From assembly GCF_900102025.1 (NCBI RefSeq), contig NZ_FNAU01000002.1, positions 209,410-273,409 of the forward strand: DNA of 64,000 bases. Direction: 5' to 3'. Of this stretch, positions 55,093-64,000 are shown piece after piece. Every line of letters starts with the position of its first letter. Positions within the stretch are counted from its first letter, which is position 1. The translations under genes and the position numbers were made by a program. A model generated the notes under the pieces. The model made no database searches and was not told the DNA's origin. It worked only from the letters and a program-made list of their open reading frames with translations. The DNA is from Actinobaculum suis (GTDB lineage: Bacteria; Actinomycetota; Actinomycetes; Actinomycetales; Actinomycetaceae).

Positions 55093-57495
55093 ATGTCATC
55101 CACTACGGTTCCGCAATATACCGCGGAAGAAGAAAAGCTCATCATACGTAATAAAGAGGGCGTTCCCGTGGGGATCAAACCCCACAACAAGTGGACGCCC
55201 GCCAAAATCATCCTTTGGGTGATTATTGCTCTGCTCGGCGGAATTGGGTGGACCATGCTCGCGATTGTGCGCGGGGAAGAGGTCAATACGATTTGGTTCG
55301 TTATCACCTCGGTCTGCACTTACGCCATTGGCTACCGTTACTACGCGCTCTATATTCAACGCAAAATCATGCGGCCCAATGACGCAAACGCCACCCCGGC
55401 AGAACGCGTGAACAATGGCCGCGATTTCGACCCCACCCACCGCGTGGTGCTATACGGCCACCACTTTGCGGCCATCGCGGGAGCCGGGCCGCTGGTAGGC
55501 CCCGTACTCGCTGCGCAGATGGGCTACCTGCCCGGCACATTGTGGATCATTTTCGGGGTGCTGGTAGCCGGCGCGGTACAAGACATGCTGGTACTCTTCT
55601 TCTCCATGCGCCGCGGCGGCCATTCGCTTGGCAAAATGGCCCAAACCGAAATCGGAAAGATCGGCGGGGCCGTCGCTACCGTCATGATCCTGGTAATGCT
55701 CATGATCGTGCTGGCCGTGCTTGCTATGATCTGCGTGAATGCGCTCGCGGAATCTTCCTGGGGCGTTTTCTCGGTAGGGATGACGATTCCGATCGCTATT
55801 GTGATGGGTCTGTTCTTGCGGTACGTAGCGCCGGGGCGGGTAACGGAAGTGTCAATAGCCGGTGCGGTGGCGCTCGTAGTTGCGATTATCGCGGGGCGTT
55901 ACGTTTCTCTATCCCCGCTGGGCGAATTCTTCAAGCTTTCGCCTACCACCCTCGTGGTAATCATGGTGATTTACGGGTTCTTCGCCGCGATTTTGCCGGT
56001 GTGGTTGCTCCTCACCCCGCGCGATTACCTCTCTACGTTTATGAAGGTGGGCACGATCGTGTTGCTCGCGGTGGGGATCATCGTGGTGCGCCCGGTGGTA
56101 CAGATGCCGGCAGTTACCGAATTTGCGAGCAATACGGAAGGCCCGGTATTTGCCGGTACGCTCTTCCCCTTCCTGTTTATTACGATCGCCTGCGGAGCGC
56201 TTTCGGGTATGCATGCCACGGTTTCTTCCGGTACTTCCCCGAAGATGATCCAGAAGGAATCCCAAGTGCGGCTGATCGGCTACGGCGGTATGCTCATGGA
56301 ATCCTTCGTGGCGATTATGGCGCTTGCCGCCGCGGTATCGCTCAACCAGGGCATCTACTTCAGCATGAATACTTCCGCGGGCACGGTAGATAAACTCGCC
56401 GGGGAAACCGTGCTCACGCAAACCACCGACCGGGAAGATATCACCGCGGCCGCCGTCAAAAACCTCAACGTTTCCAACACTAAGGGTGAACCTATTGATA
56501 TCGAATGGGAAACCTGGGATGCCGAAGGTAATGAGGTCACCTTGACCGACGGCGCGGCGCTCAAGGCCGTGGCTTCCGATATGGGTGAAGCTCACGTGGT
56601 TTCCCGTACCGGTGGGGCGCCCACCCTCGCCGTCTCCATGGCGCATATCCTGCACAAAATTGGGGGCGGGAAAGCAATGATGGGCTTCTGGTACCACTTT
56701 GCCATCATGTTTGAGGCCTTGTTTATTCTTTCCGCGGTCGACGCCGTTACCCGCGTGGCACGTTTCCAGGTTTCCGAAGCGCTGGGCGCGGTGTTCCCCA
56801 AGTTCAAAGACCCCGACTGGAAGGTAGGGGCGTGGATCGCCACCGCTCTCGTGGTGGGAGCCTGGGGGTCCTTGCTCCTCATGGGGGTCACGGACCCGCG
56901 CGGCGGGATCCAAACTTTGTATCCGCTATTCGGTATAGCCAACCAGTTGATAGCCGCGATCGCTCTAACTATTTGTACGGTTGTGGTGGTGAATAAGGGG
57001 TATGTGAAACACCTGTGGATCCCGTTGGTGCCATTGGTGTTCGACGTCGCCGTAACCTTTACCGCTTCCTTCCAAAAGATTTTCTCCACCGATCCGGCGG
57101 TGGGCTACTTCCAACAGTGGCGCAATGCGCGCGAAACGCTGAGTGGACTCACCGATCCGGCACGCATTGCCGATACCGAAGCGGTTATTCGCAATACCTT
57201 CATCCAGGGAAGCATGTCTGTTTTGTTCGTGGTCACCGTAACCTGGATTATCGTGTGTGCGGCCATGCGGATTATTTCTTCGATCCGCCAGCAGCGCTTC
57301 GTGAGTTCGGAAGAACCTTTCCAAGAATCGAACTTCTTTGCTCCCACCCACTTGGTAGCCACCAAGCTGGAAAAGAAACTGGCCGCCGAATACGCCGTGG
57401 TAGGCGATCCGGATCTGATTCCGGGCGTGAAGCATGGCGGCACCGGGCATAGTCACGCCGCGGCGGCGGAAACCCCCGCGAAAGAAAAACCTTAG
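55093..57495 (+). CDS. cstA: carbon starvation protein CstA (pyruvate/peptide transporter family)
   Basis: CstA proteins are large membrane transporters for pyruvate or peptides, used when carbon is short. The 800-residue product has about 16 membrane segments and the family blocks NNGRDFDPTHRVVLYGHHFAAIAGAGPLVGPVLAAQMGYLPG, GAVQDMLVLFFSMRRGGHSLG and FITIACGALSGMHATVSSGTSPKMI. A soluble loop near residues 430-510 is larger than in short homologues. I chose the ATG at 55093 because CGGAGG lies just upstream; an upstream extension to 54901 is repeat-like and basic. It is followed by its usual partner YbdD. Confidence 0.94.
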   Translation: MSSTTVPQYTAEEEKLIIRNKEGVPVGIKPHNKWTPAKIILWVIIALLGGIGWTMLAIVRGEEVNTIWFVITSVCTYAIGYRYYALYIQRKIMRPNDANATPAERVNNGRDFDPTHRVVLYGHHFAAIAGAGPLVGPVLAAQMGYLPGTLWIIFGVLVAGAVQDMLVLFFSMRRGGHSLGKMAQTEIGKIGGAVATVMILVMLMIVLAVLAMICVNALAESSWGVFSVGMTIPIAIVMGLFLRYVAPGRVTEVSIAGAVALVVAIIAGRYVSLSPLGEFFKLSPTTLVVIMVIYGFFAAILPVWLLLTPRDYLSTFMKVGTIVLLAVGIIVVRPVVQMPAVTEFASNTEGPVFAGTLFPFLFITIACGALSGMHATVSSGTSPKMIQKESQVRLIGYGGMLMESFVAIMALAAAVSLNQGIYFSMNTSAGTVDKLAGETVLTQTTDREDITAAAVKNLNVSNTKGEPIDIEWETWDAEGNEVTLTDGAALKAVASDMGEAHVVSRTGGAPTLAVSMAHILHKIGGGKAMMGFWYHFAIMFEALFILSAVDAVTRVARFQVSEALGAVFPKFKDPDWKVGAWIATALVVGAWGSLLLMGVTDPRGGIQTLYPLFGIANQLIAAIALTICTVVVVNKGYVKHLWIPLVPLVFDVAVTFTASFQKIFSTDPAVGYFQQWRNARETLSGLTDPARIADTEAVIRNTFIQGSMSVLFVVTVTWIIVCAAMRIISSIRQQRFVSSEEPFQESNFFAPTHLVATKLEKKLAAEYAVVGDPDLIPGVKHGGTGHSHAAAAETPAKEKP

Positions 57496-57636
57496 CGCCT
57501 GGTATGTAGGCCAGCTCGGCATATAGGTCAAGCTGGTATATATGCCAAGCTGGCAACAATGCGCCCGGTGCGGAGCTTTAGTAACCGTGCCGGCTCGGTA
57601 AAGCGACAATGGAGTGAGGAAGGCGAGGTAGGGATA

Positions 57637-57873
57637 ATGGCGGAGCGAAGTGCAGATAGGGCTGGGTACCTAAAAGCCGCGTGGCGCCGGCTGCGTGCCC
57701 AGTTGGCATATGCCGGCCAGCTCTGGCGGGCCTTTACCGGGGAAGCGGCCTATGACCGCTACGTGGAAAGGCACCAGCGCCACCATCCGGACTGCCCGCC
57801 CCTGACGGCCAAAGAGTTTTGGCGGCAACGGGCCGAATGGAACGAGCACAATGTGCAAAGCGGCTGCTGCTGA
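57637..57873 (+). CDS. ybdD: YbdD/YjiX family protein, CstA partner
   Basis: The 78-residue protein is of the DUF466 family: LAYAGQLWRAFTGEAAYDRYVERHQRHHPDCPPLTAKEFWRQRAEWN and a terminal Cys pair (SGCC). YbdD/YjiX genes almost always follow cstA/btsT and appear needed for its function. The ATG at 57637 has GAGGTAGGG upstream; the frame is open further but without family match. It ends the cstA operon before a strong hairpin. Confidence 0.9.
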   Translation: MAERSADRAGYLKAAWRRLRAQLAYAGQLWRAFTGEAAYDRYVERHQRHHPDCPPLTAKEFWRQRAEWNEHNVQSGCC

Positions 57874-57995
57874 AAGTTGGTGCTGGCTCCGGCGAATCTT
57901 GCTAGCTCTCCAGAGTGAGCGGCACCGGTTCTCCAGAGCAAGAGGCGCCGGTTCTCCAGAGTGAGCGGCACCGGCAGTATTGGCAGCACTAGCCC

Positions 57996-58037
57996 AAGCG
58001 GGGCTGGGAGGTGAAGACTCGCCTCCCAGCCCCGCTT
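57996..58037 (+). terminator. terminator of the cstA-ybdD operon
   Basis: AAGCGGGGCTGGGAGG pairs exactly with CCTCCCAGCCCCGCTT across a 10-base loop; GTTGTTT follows. A 16-base perfect stem this rich in G and C is a typical strong terminator. Confidence 0.8.
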
Positions 58038-58270
58038 GTTGTTTATCTCTGTTGCCTGCGAGGAGCAGGCGGCCCGCACGACCAAGCGGCCCGCCACCGC
58101 GCCGGCCCACGCGAACTGGGCGGCCCACGCGAACCAGGCAGTTCGCGCGAACCGGGCAGCTCGCGCGACCAAGTGGCCCGCCACCGCGCCGGCCCACGCG
58201 AACCGATTTTCTAACCAGAGTTGAGGATTTTGACAACAGGGAGGAAAAGTGGAACACTTGTCAGACCCCA

Positions 58271-58290
58271 TCAATCAATTGACTGATTGA
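58271..58290. promoter_or_regulatory. operator-like palindrome upstream of the iron ABC genes
   Basis: TCAATCA-ATTGAC-TGATTGA is a 7-6-7 inverted repeat, 112 bases before the lipoprotein start and in A/T-rich sequence. It looks like a site for a dimeric regulator. It does not match the DtxR/IdeR consensus known to me. Confidence 0.4.
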
Positions 58291-58402
58291 GTCTAAGTGC
58301 GTTGAGCGGCTTCAGTGAAGCTGGCTGCGCCTAGGTAATCAGCGCCGCGCGGCGGCATTCCAGCGCGGCGGCATACTAATAGAAATAGAAAGGACGAGCT
58401 TT

Positions 58403-59602
58403 ATGCGCGCATTAGCTAAAAAGTTTCTCACGGCCTGCGTAGCAGGGGCACTGTTGCTCGTATCTTCCGGGTGTGGAGGAAGTAGTTCTTCTTCGGCACC
58501 CACGGGGAAGGCGGGAGAGACGGCGTCGGCACCTGCAAACGGGCAAACGGGAGAGCAAGGTGGCCCGATTGAGATTACGGACGTTACCGGAAATAAAGTA
58601 AAGCTGGAAAAACCGCTGGAGAAAGCGCTAATTCAGTATTCCGGATCGGGTGGGCCGATTTTGACCATGGCCGCGCTCGACCGTGATAATTACACCTCGA
58701 AGATTGCCGCGATGGATGACGGTTTGGAAAAGAACCGGAAAGACCTGTGGGATCTGCTAGTGGCTGCCAACCCGGAACTGCAAGATATTCCGAAGATTGG
58801 CGATGTTGGCAAGGATGAGGTTTCCGCCGAAGAGCTGCTTACTATGGGCGTGGACGGCATTATTGTGCCCGTGCGGCTGAAAGCCAAGATGGATCCGCTG
58901 GCGCAAAAGGCCGGCCTGCCGGTGCTATATATTGATTACCACGGCCAGAAACTAGATACTCACCTCGAATCTACGGAAATTATTGCCAAGGCTACCGGGC
59001 TCACTAAGAATCTGGACGCCGTCAACGGTTTTTACCAGGATGTGGTGGGCGGAATTGAAAGCCGCGCCGCCGGCCTGGACCGCAGTATTTCTACCTATCT
59101 GGAAATCGGTTTCGGTGGGCCCGAAGAGTACGGCAATACCTACGGTTCGGAAATGATGTGGGGTGCCATCCTGGAAGCCGTGGGCGCGAAGAATATTGCC
59201 ACCGATTTCTTGAAACCCGATGAAGCTACTCCTATCACGCCTGAACAGGTGCTGGTAAGCAATCCAGATCGCATTATTATTGCCGGCTCCACCTGGGAGG
59301 ACCAGCCGACGTCGGTGAAAATTGGCTTCTCGGTGAGCAAGGAAGAAGCCATTGCCTCCCTGGCTCCCTACCAGGACAGGGAAGGTTGGGATAAGTTGAC
59401 GGCCATCCAAAATGGGGAGCTGTACGCGATCGGCCACCCGCTCACGCGGGACATGCTCGATTTCTACTCCTACGCGGTGCTGGCTAAACTCTTCCACCCG
59501 CAAGAATTTACGGACCTGGATCCAGACGCGCTGATGCAAGAATACTTCGAACGCTTCATGCCGATCGATTTCCAGGGAACCTGGTTCGTTAAGTATGAGT
59601 AA
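58403..59602 (+). CDS. iron-type ABC transporter substrate-binding lipoprotein
   Basis: The 399-residue protein has a lipoprotein signal with C24 (LLLVSSGCGG), a Ser/Gly linker, and a periplasmic-binding FecB/BtuF-type fold: GPIEITDVTGNKVKLEKPLEKALIQYSG, PKIGDVGKDEVSAEELLTMGVDGIIV, QKAGLPVLYIDYHG, VLVSNPDRIIIAGSTW and GELYAIGHPLTRDMLDFYSYAVLAKLFHP. Such proteins bind siderophores, heme or cobalamin; the substrate cannot be named. The end overlaps the permease start by eight bases. A palindrome lies upstream. Confidence 0.9.
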   Translation: MRALAKKFLTACVAGALLLVSSGCGGSSSSSAPTGKAGETASAPANGQTGEQGGPIEITDVTGNKVKLEKPLEKALIQYSGSGGPILTMAALDRDNYTSKIAAMDDGLEKNRKDLWDLLVAANPELQDIPKIGDVGKDEVSAEELLTMGVDGIIVPVRLKAKMDPLAQKAGLPVLYIDYHGQKLDTHLESTEIIAKATGLTKNLDAVNGFYQDVVGGIESRAAGLDRSISTYLEIGFGGPEEYGNTYGSEMMWGAILEAVGAKNIATDFLKPDEATPITPEQVLVSNPDRIIIAGSTWEDQPTSVKIGFSVSKEEAIASLAPYQDREGWDKLTAIQNGELYAIGHPLTRDMLDFYSYAVLAKLFHPQEFTDLDPDALMQEYFERFMPIDFQGTWFVKYE

Positions 59603-60602
59603 GCGTATTGCACGCACGAAAGGAGCGTCGCGGTTTGCGTGGGTAGTGGCCGCGGCGCTCCTAGTGCTGGTTTGCGCGGCGGTGGATCTTTTGGTGGGCC
59701 CGGCCGATATCAAACTTTCCAACCTCGCCGTTATTTTCGACCCCACTTCCCTCGAACATATCGCCTTCTTCCGCATGCGTATGCCGCAAACTCTTATGGC
59801 AATAGGTGTGGGCCTGAGCCTGGGGTTAGCTGGCGCGGTAATGCAGACGATCCTCAATAATCCCCTCGCCAGCCCCTTCACCCTCGGCGTTTCCTCCGCG
59901 GCTAGTTTCGGGGCAGCCGTGGTATTTGTGCTCGCCTTACCGATCGCTTACGTGACCGGCGGCGCGCTTGTCATGGCACTACTGGCGGTGTTAGTCATTT
60001 TCGGCGTGGGTAATTATTTGCGGATGAGTAATTCCGCGCTCGTGCTAGCTGGCATTGCCCTGAATTTCTTTTTCGACGCTTTGCTTTCGCTCATCCAATA
60101 CCGCGCTTCCGAAGATACTCTCTCCTACATCGTATTTTGGACCATGGGTAGCCTCAGCCGCGGTTCCTACGGTCAGGCCTGGGCGCTTCTAGCGGTGTGC
60201 GGCGTTGCCTTCCTCATTATCCTGAAAAACTCGTGGAACCTTACTGCCCTGAAATTTGGGGAGGAACGGGCGCAAGCCTTAGGGGTGCCGGTGGCGCGCG
60301 TGAAAATCCTCTGCCTGATACTGGTTTCGATCGTCACTGCGGTAGCGGTGAGTTTCTGCGGAAAAATCGGTTTCATCGGACTTGCCGCCCCGCACCTGGC
60401 GCGCCGTTTCGTTTCCGAAGACCAACGTTTTTACGTAACCGCTTCCGCGCTTATGGGAGCGATTATCCTCCTGGTTTCCTCCATTCTTTCGAAGCTGGTG
60501 GTGCCCGGTGTGGTGGTTCCGATCGGCATTATTAGTTCCCTGATCGGTATTCCCTTCCTCGTGTATGCGCTGCTTAGCCAACGACGCCGGAGGCTGTCCT
60601 AA
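59595..60602 (+). CDS. FecCD family ABC transporter permease
   Basis: The 335-residue permease has nine to ten membrane segments and family blocks FRMRMPQTLMAIGVGLSLGLAGAVMQTILNNPLASPFTLGVSSAASFGAA, LVLAGIALNFFFDALLSLIQY, LGVPVARVKI and GKIGFIGLAAPHLARRFVSEDQRF. One permease gene suggests a homodimer. Start overlaps the lipoprotein gene. Its stop TAA overlaps the ATG of a small ORF (TAATG). Confidence 0.94.
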   Translation: MSKRIARTKGASRFAWVVAAALLVLVCAAVDLLVGPADIKLSNLAVIFDPTSLEHIAFFRMRMPQTLMAIGVGLSLGLAGAVMQTILNNPLASPFTLGVSSAASFGAAVVFVLALPIAYVTGGALVMALLAVLVIFGVGNYLRMSNSALVLAGIALNFFFDALLSLIQYRASEDTLSYIVFWTMGSLSRGSYGQAWALLAVCGVAFLIILKNSWNLTALKFGEERAQALGVPVARVKILCLILVSIVTAVAVSFCGKIGFIGLAAPHLARRFVSEDQRFYVTASALMGAIILLVSSILSKLVVPGVVVPIGIISSLIGIPFLVYALLSQRRRRLS

Positions 60603-60799
60603 TGCCAACAGGCAGGGCATTTACACGGGCGATGCAGCGGCCAAGGGCTGCGAATATGCAGGGGAGTGGTGGCGGCTGGGGTCGCGAACCTGGGGTGGTG
60701 GCTATGGGCTGTAATTATGCGGGTGCAATAGCGGTGGCCGGGGGCTGTAAATATGCGGGTGGAATGGCGGCTGGGGGCTGCGAAAGGCAAGAGAAATGA
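60602..60799 (+). CDS. possible small Cys/Gly repeat protein within the iron ABC operon
   Basis: This 65-codon frame exactly bridges the gap between permease and ATPase genes: its ATG overlaps the permease stop (TAATG) and its stop overlaps the ATPase ATG (ATGA). The peptide is basic at the start and then has MGCNYAGAIAVAGGCKYAGGMAAGGCE, three Gly-Cys units, encoded by repeats of about 35-40 bases. The coupling suggests translation; the repeat character suggests instead an expanded minisatellite that happens to stay open. Function unknown. Confidence 0.4.
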   Translation: MPTGRAFTRAMQRPRAANMQGSGGGWGREPGVVAMGCNYAGAIAVAGGCKYAGGMAAGGCERQEK

Positions 60800-61557
60800 T
60801 TCGGGTAAAGGATTTTTCGTTTAGTTACGGCACGGTACCGGTTTTAGCGGGCGTGAACTTGCAGGCACAGCCGGGGCAGATCACCGCGCTCATGGGTGTG
60901 AACGGGGCGGGGAAGACCACGCTGATACGGGCAATTCACAACCCTCGCTGGCGGCCGCGCGGGGCTACTGCCGCCGGCGAGATCAGTACCGAAGGCGTGG
61001 TTTCTTATCTCAATCAGCACGCAGAAGGAAATCTTCCTTTTACCGTTTTTGAAACGGTGCTCATCGGGAAAGTGGCGGAACTAGGCCTGCGCACCACTCC
61101 GGAAGACGAAGCAGATGTATATCGCGTCTTAGATCTTTTGGGCTTGCGCGAAATCGCGACGCGCCCCCTCAATGAATTATCGGGCGGGCAAAGGCAAAAG
61201 GTTTTTATCGCCCAGGCATTGGCAAAACAGCCGAATATATTGCTGTTAGACGAGCCGACTTCCGCCTTGGACATTGAAAACCAGTACCGGATTATGCACC
61301 AGATCAAAGAGCTCACGATTAGCCACGAGTTGGCTACTCTGGTGAGTCTGCACCAAATCGACCTTATCGAAAGGTTTGCGGACCACGTAGTGGTATTGAG
61401 CGAAGGCAAAGTGTATGCCCAAGGAACCCCGGCGCAGGTATTTACCGCAGAAATGTTTGCCGAGGTATATCACGTGCAAGCCACGCTGGTAGAACAAGAC
61501 AACCGGATCCTATTCGGATTCGATATTCCGCACGGCGTTCCAGAAAGCTCCCGCTAG
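60796..61557 (+). CDS. iron-type ABC transporter ATP-binding protein
   Basis: The 253-residue FecE/FepC-type ATPase has Walker A MGVNGAGKTTLIRAIHN, Q-loop SYLNQHAEGNLPFTVFETVLIGK, signature NELSGGQRQKVFIAQALAKQ, Walker B ILLLDEPTSALDIENQ and switch VSLHQIDLIERFADHVVVL. It powers the importer made of the preceding lipoprotein and permease. The ATG overlaps the stop of the small frame upstream. Confidence 0.94.
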   Translation: MIRVKDFSFSYGTVPVLAGVNLQAQPGQITALMGVNGAGKTTLIRAIHNPRWRPRGATAAGEISTEGVVSYLNQHAEGNLPFTVFETVLIGKVAELGLRTTPEDEADVYRVLDLLGLREIATRPLNELSGGQRQKVFIAQALAKQPNILLLDEPTSALDIENQYRIMHQIKELTISHELATLVSLHQIDLIERFADHVVVLSEGKVYAQGTPAQVFTAEMFAEVYHVQATLVEQDNRILFGFDIPHGVPESSR

Positions 61558-62146
61558 CGGTACTTGATGATATAGCCGGGATGCCCATTGGCGGCACAGG
61601 CTGCTAGTAATAGCTCCAGTAACGCTTGACGGCTAGGCATCCGGGCGTTTCCCTGTGTGGGACTTCATTACCAAAGCTCCCCAAATGCGTGCCGTAGCAC
61701 ATAAAAATCTTGAAGTGTTGTTTAAATGTACCTGAGTGCGTTCGCCGGAAGTGAACGCGAAAACGTGCCACATTGCAAAATTGAAATTTCCGGTTTTGTA
61801 AACATGCAGCTCATGTGGCTAGTTAACGCCTAGCCGTGCGCTGCAAGTTTAGTGCACAAATATTGAAATGTAGAGGGAAAGTGAGCGGCAATCTGGAAGT
61901 TTCGACTATCGTCTTGAGGGTGCGAACTAAAGGGAAAACTTAGGTCCTGGGACTTTCTTCCTACTCCACGGCGCTGGTTTGTAGCGCGCAAAGAAGGAAG
62001 TTTTGGAAACTGGTGAAACTTCCCGCAGATTGTAAGTAAGTGATGTGGGCACGCCGGAGGGTGCGTCTGCATTACGTGAAATTGGCATTGCGTACCTCGT
62101 CCGAACTTGGTTCGGCACACAAACGCATCCGCTGGGGAGGCGGCTT
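61558..62146. other. gene-free spacer upstream of the surface protein gene
   Basis: An imperfect hairpin (GCCGGGATGCCC with GGCATCCGGGC, 61577-61650) may end the ABC operon. GCGTTC/GAACGC near 61738 is a small stem. The remaining part is more A/T-rich than the neighbours and ends with GGGGAGG, the ribosome site for 62147. No gene is visible. Confidence 0.6.
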
Positions 62147-63913
62147 ATGTACTTGGGGTCCAGAAAGAAGAATGCACCGATCGCCGTAACGGCGTGGCTG
62201 TGCGTCCTCGTCCTCGTAATGTCCATGTTTGGCGCTGCGCCTGCGGCATGGGCACAGCCGCAAAGCACCGGCGGCAGCAAGCCGGGATTTGTTACCGCGC
62301 AAAACGCCCCGGCGGAAGGCAATGGCGGATCGTACGTGGTGGGCTCCGAGCAAGATCCGTGGCCGAACCTGCAAGGAGATAATCCTTTCGCCGGAATTAC
62401 TGAAGCCGGCTGTGAGCAGGCCAAGATCGCGGTCATGTTCGACTTTGCTGGTACCTACACCTGGGAAACCATGGGCGGGGTTTTCAGTGACAGTTCTTTT
62501 ATTGGTACTTGGGGTTACCACATTCCTGATAAGGAAATTCGCGATTCCTTGTGGGGATCCGATAAATACGATGTAAACAAAAGCGAGCGGGAAAATATTG
62601 ATAATTGGGGAACCTGGTACAACGGTAAGCCGTATGTTCGGCGCATGGACCAGGCTCAGCAACTTGAGGATGCTATCTCCAAGCTAAAAGGAAGCCCTAC
62701 CGAGGTGGGGATATATACCTTCTCGCAGTTTGAGGACCGTGGTGGTAGTGGCTACGTACTCTCCGATGGGACGATCGTTGGTGGGCACGCCACTGGAAAT
62801 ACTCCAGATCTGCCAGCAACGTCACTCGCAACTGAAGATGGCTACGAACGAGTTGTTGAGAAGATCCGTTCTTTAGATGCTACTAACCCGAAGTGGCCAG
62901 GGCAGCGGCGCGAATTGGAGTCAAGCTCGGATTGGATGTGGGCTTTCAAGAAGATGGCCCAGCACGTTGAAAAATACGGGTACACCGATATTTTCCTGGT
63001 TTCTGTAGGGAGAAGTAAGCAATCGGCAGAGCAGGTTAATCCCTATGTGCAACAGATTGTCAGATCGGGTACTAAGATCCATGTTCTGGAAATGGGGCCG
63101 GCCGCACAGCATCGTGCGGACATGTTCTCGGACCTGTACTATAACGATCCCAATACCGGTAAGGCATGCTCGGTAACTAACCGGTGGGGCGAAGTGCCAG
63201 TGCCCGGCCAGATTTCTTTAAACACCAGACTTAACCGCAGTATTCCCGCCTGTAGAGAAAAGCGCATCAGTTTCACCGAGATTAGACACCCGGACGGCGG
63301 CTATGACATCGGTGGGTACTACGACCAGCGGATTTCGCGGCAGGAACAAAACGACGTCCGTGATGGCAAATTCTCCGATGAGATTAACATGGCCTTCTAC
63401 CGCAAACAGTGCATGACGCTTACCAGCCAGGTTATGGATGGAGAAAAGCGGTACATGGGGCCGCGCGCTGGCGCAGGAATCACCGCTACTTACAAAAATA
63501 ATAAGACGGGGCGGGCCGAAACTCACGCTCTAACCACAAATGAGCATGGAGCCGCGCAATTGGACCCGGGTGATAACGTAACCCTGCTCGGCGTCACGCA
63601 AACCGATCCGCATGATCCGCAGCGGGATTATGCCTCCACGCCGTACACTCAAGATCAACCTCTGCGATGTATTGGGTATGCCGTTGGTAAGCAACCAGAG
63701 CCGGTGCACCCCTCTGCCTTGCAACGCGCGCCTATGCCCGATGGGCAATACGGCCTCAATGTAGAGCAGGGTCGGGCGCCGATAACTATAGGAGCGCAAG
63801 ATACCTCGGGGGCTTCGGGGCGTGACTATTCGTACGTAGTATGCGGCTTCTACAGCCGACCTATGCAAGACGTGACCTATACCAAGGTGAGTAATGTTGA
63901 TCCCTGGACCTGA
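62147..63913 (+). pseudogene. secreted VWA-like surface protein, truncated 3' end
   Basis: The 588-residue product starts with an export signal (APIAVTAWLCVLVLVMSMFGAAPAAWA, cut before QP). Residues 70-330 look like a von Willebrand A fold: CEQAKIAVMFDFAGTYTW, TEVGIYTFSQF, YTDIFLVSVGRSKQ and GTKIHVLEMG. The metal site DxSxS is replaced by DFAGT, so metal-dependent adhesion is doubtful. I use the ATG at 62147 since GGGGAGG lies six bases before it. The frame ends at a TGA that lies in an IS-end-like sequence, and no sorting signal is present, so the original protein was probably longer, as in pilus tip adhesins. Confidence 0.65.
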
Positions 63914-64000
63914 CCCCCTGTTGGTGGACATAGGCTAGCCCCGGCGTTCAGCCGGAGAAAGGTAGTCTTCTACCATGTCCCGTAAAACATATTCCGCGCA
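63911..64000 (+). mobile_element. left end of a likely IS3-family insertion sequence, cut by window edge
   Basis: TGACCCCCTGTTGGTGGACA at 63911 has the look of IS3-family terminal repeats. GGAGAAAGG and an ATG at 63975 follow, opening a frame MSRKTYSA typical of IS3-type OrfA starts. The other end is outside the window, so the identity is inferred. Confidence 0.5.
63975..64000 (+). CDS. start of a probable IS3-family transposase OrfA (partial)
   Basis: Only eight codons are in the window, reading MSRKTYSA. This matches the usual beginning of OrfA helix-turn-helix proteins (MSRKTYS followed by a basic helix). With so little sequence the call depends on the IS-like end just upstream. Confidence 0.4.

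Larger units (their letters stand above)
57874..58402. other. gene-free spacer with terminator, repeats and operator-like palindrome
   Basis: TTCTCCAGAGTGAGCGGCACCGG is present in three imperfect copies at about 57902-57975. A terminator hairpin follows. At 58077-58205 CGACCAAGCGGCCCGCCACC-type blocks repeat twice with shorter GGCCCACGCGAAC units. A palindrome lies at 58271-58290, and AGAAAGGACGAG precedes the ABC gene. No gene is supported. Confidence 0.75.

Overview
The window is high-GC chromosomal DNA from an actinobacterium. A mycothiol synthase domain, a coproporphyrin-dependent heme pathway with HemQ, a PPK1/MutT1-type gene pair, ClpC and DUF2516 all point to Actinobacteria. The Ala/Pro-rich inserts, GTG/TTG starts and a truncated adhesin-like surface protein suggest a host-associated member of the Actinomycetaceae, but the genus is an inference.

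Layout. 1-6161: end of a low-complexity ORF, msrB, a degenerate EEP-fold protein and three membrane transporters (AEC, EamA, AI-2E types). 6570-17721: all nine enzymes from glutamyl-tRNA to heme, as two divergent operons, hemA-hemH-hemQ (minus) and hemE-hemY-hemC-hemD-hemB-hemL (plus). 17954-24801: a 6.8 kb integrated element in the 3' end of a tRNA-Lys gene, with tyrosine integrase, two unknown genes, an excisionase-like HTH protein, a prim-pol, an AAA ATPase and two structured non-coding stretches; it looks like a phage-satellite or plasmid-derived element. 25246-37188: a phosphate block with a mycothiol synthase/PPK1 fusion, a MutT1-like Nudix/histidine phosphatase, pstSCAB behind a PHO-box-like repeat, and Pit with its DUF47 partner. 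38035-45274: membrane protein, nitrobindin-like protein, YgfZ-like protein, DUF2516 protein, dtd, clpC. 45690-54044: AhpD-like protein, SulP permease, an ABC exporter operon, YccF, DUF1684 protein, tRNA-Arg, YeiH exporter. 55093-61557: cstA-ybdD and an iron-type ABC importer that may contain an extra small gene. 62147-64000: a secreted VWA-like surface protein that appears cut by an IS3-like element at the window edge.

How it works together. Heme synthesis, the iron-type importer and the phosphate/polyphosphate genes form coherent blocks. The most distinctive property is repetitive DNA: many unrelated short tandem repeats lie inside coding regions, including most heme enzymes, and directly after stop codons, where the gene end with its stop is often duplicated. 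Several conserved proteins lack family-defining residues (EEP protein, Nudix domain, nitrobindin-like protein, YgfZ-like protein), which suggests fast or relaxed evolution. All family calls come from reading motifs; no database search was run.
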